DNA of 16,837 nt from Methanosphaera sp. (GTDB taxonomy: Archaea > Methanobacteriota > Methanobacteria > Methanobacteriales > Methanobacteriaceae), in NCBI GenBank assembly GCA_013330915.1, contig DUHK01000144.1, positions 1,703 to 18,539 on the forward strand. The letters are read 5' to 3'. The position numbers and the translations under genes were made by a program. The notes below the pieces were generated by a model that was given only the letters and a program-made list of their open reading frames with translations, ran no database searches and was not told where the DNA came from. Shown here piece after piece: positions 16,079 to 16,837 of this stretch. The stretch's first letter is position 1. The number at the start of each line of letters is the position of its first letter.

Positions 16079-16798
16079 ATGGTTTCAAAAAAGAAAATTA
16101 TTCTTGCAATAATTCTGATTTTGATTGTGGCAATTGCTGCTGCAGGAGTATCATTTTTTATGAATTATCAGCAGGGAAAAGCAAGTTTTCAGGGAAAGCA
16201 TAATATTTTAGTATTATGTGCCGATCCAACTGAACAAAGAGAAGGAATTGGTGCTGTGGATATGGCATTCATTATTCAATTAAATGACGGACATTTGGGT
16301 GAGGTTACACCGGTTTATCCGGGAGGTTTATATGATCCTTCAATGACTCCTCCACCGGATCTTGCAAGTGAAGGAGTTGATCACTGGTATCTTCACGATT
16401 CTCTGTGGACGTCAAATCTGGAAGAGGGAACTCAAAGAGCACAACAAATCGTTAAATACAACACTAATCAGGATTCTGACATCGTAGTCGTAGTTACTCC
16501 TGATGCAATAGATGCAATGATTAAAACTGTAGGTCCCGTATATTCCAACGGTCAGGAAGTTACTACAGATTCCCTTGAATTCCTACGTAATGACCAAGAC
16601 GAAAATGGTGCTACCAGAGGTGATGCCATAGAAGGTTTAGCCGACGGTATTATCAACGCAACCAAAACTAGTGGTAAAAAAGTTGAATTACTCTCCACAG
16701 TAACTGACCAATATTCAAAAGGAAACATACAGGTTGTTCCAAAGAATATTTTCGAGAAGTTGGTTGCTTATGCTGGAGTAAGTAATCTGTTATCATGA
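16079..16798 (+). CDS. Membrane-anchored DUF4012 / LytR-CpsA-Psr-like protein
   Basis: Residues from the preferred start: a short basic N terminus (V-S-K-K-K), one hydrophobic helix to about residue 26, then an extracellular domain of about 210. The segment N-I-L-V-L-C-A-D-P followed by R-E-G-I-G-A-V-D-M-A-F resembles the first strand and arginine/aspartate region of DUF4012 proteins, and more loosely of LCP (LytR-CpsA-Psr) phosphotransferases, which attach glycans to cell walls. I recognise this by pattern only and give moderate weight to DUF4012 and low weight to LCP activity. It diverges from the polysaccharide cluster, so a surface role is reasonable. Start: an ATG at 16064 would add five residues but has no RBS. 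AAAGGT at 16067-16072 sits six bases before ATG 16079, whose product begins like a signal anchor. The gene ends inside a strong hairpin. Confidence 0.65.
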   Translation: MVSKKKIILAIILILIVAIAAAGVSFFMNYQQGKASFQGKHNILVLCADPTEQREGIGAVDMAFIIQLNDGHLGEVTPVYPGGLYDPSMTPPPDLASEGVDHWYLHDSLWTSNLEEGTQRAQQIVKYNTNQDSDIVVVVTPDAIDAMIKTVGPVYSNGQEVTTDSLEFLRNDQDENGATRGDAIEGLADGIINATKTSGKKVELLSTVTDQYSKGNIQVVPKNIFEKLVAYAGVSNLLS

Positions 16799-16828
16799 AT
16801 CAATTTACTTGATTCATGACCTTTTTTT
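16793..16828 (+). terminator. Perfect 11-bp hairpin plus T7 terminator
   Basis: TCATGAATCAA at 16793-16803 and its exact reverse complement at 16809-16819 enclose a five-base loop (TTTAC). Two C and seven T follow at 16822-16828. The TGA stop codon lies within the left arm. This is a textbook intrinsic-terminator shape, unusual for its perfection in an archaeal context. Confidence 0.8.
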
Positions 16829-16837
16829 AAAAAAAAA

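Noticed and set aside
1..16837. CRISPR array, insertion sequence, prophage or tRNA gene
   Set aside because: No regularly spaced direct repeats, transposase or integrase motifs, or cloverleaf sequences were seen on reading both strands.

Overview
The window looks like a piece of a methanogen chromosome, probably from the Methanobacteriaceae (Methanobrevibacter/Methanosphaera type). The reasons are strong A+T richness, an archaeal-length TruD, a DUF1616 membrane protein, a DUF4012-like protein, TATA-like boxes ahead of several genes, and ribosome-binding sites of the GGTG/GGAGG kind. The genus is an inference from content, not from a database match. No rRNA, tRNA, CRISPR array, insertion sequence or origin was seen. 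No gene-free stretch exceeds 300 bases; the longest is 3701-3932.

Left part (1-3700). A copper-ATPase locus on the plus strand is split into a 73-residue heavy-metal-binding (HMA) module and a CopA body with a second HMA module. They are separated by a -1 frame change exactly at a run of nine A. It converges on truD (tRNA pseudouridine-13 synthase) on the minus strand.

Middle and right (3701-15960). truD and a plus-strand DUF1616 membrane protein diverge from a 232-base AT-rich region. DUF1616 then converges on a long minus-strand surface-polysaccharide cluster. In transcription order the cluster holds: a 956-residue glycosyltransferase with three catalytic modules; a Wzm/TagG-type ABC permease and a Wzt/TagH-type ATPase lacking the extra carbohydrate-binding domain; two GT2 glycosyltransferases; a WbaP-type polyprenyl-phosphate sugar-1-phosphate transferase; a GT-C-like polytopic membrane protein; and UDP-glucose 6-dehydrogenase. 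A hairpin plus T9 tract closes the cluster. Possible internal promoters lie before the permease and before the WbaP-like gene, and a T-rich tract separates the ABC pair from the next genes, so it may be three or four transcripts.

Right edge (16064-16837). A divergent gene encodes a membrane-anchored DUF4012/LCP-like protein and ends in a perfect 11-bp hairpin followed by T7.

Working model (inference): Ugd supplies UDP-glucuronate; the WbaP-like enzyme primes a glycan on a polyprenyl (dolichyl) phosphate; the GT2 enzymes and the three-module enzyme extend it on the cytoplasmic face; the ABC pair flips it out; and the GT-C-like protein may decorate it outside. The flanking DUF1616 and DUF4012-like proteins are surface-facing and could take part in attaching or handling the product. 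The architecture resembles bacterial ABC-dependent O-antigen or teichoic-acid pathways placed in an archaeon.
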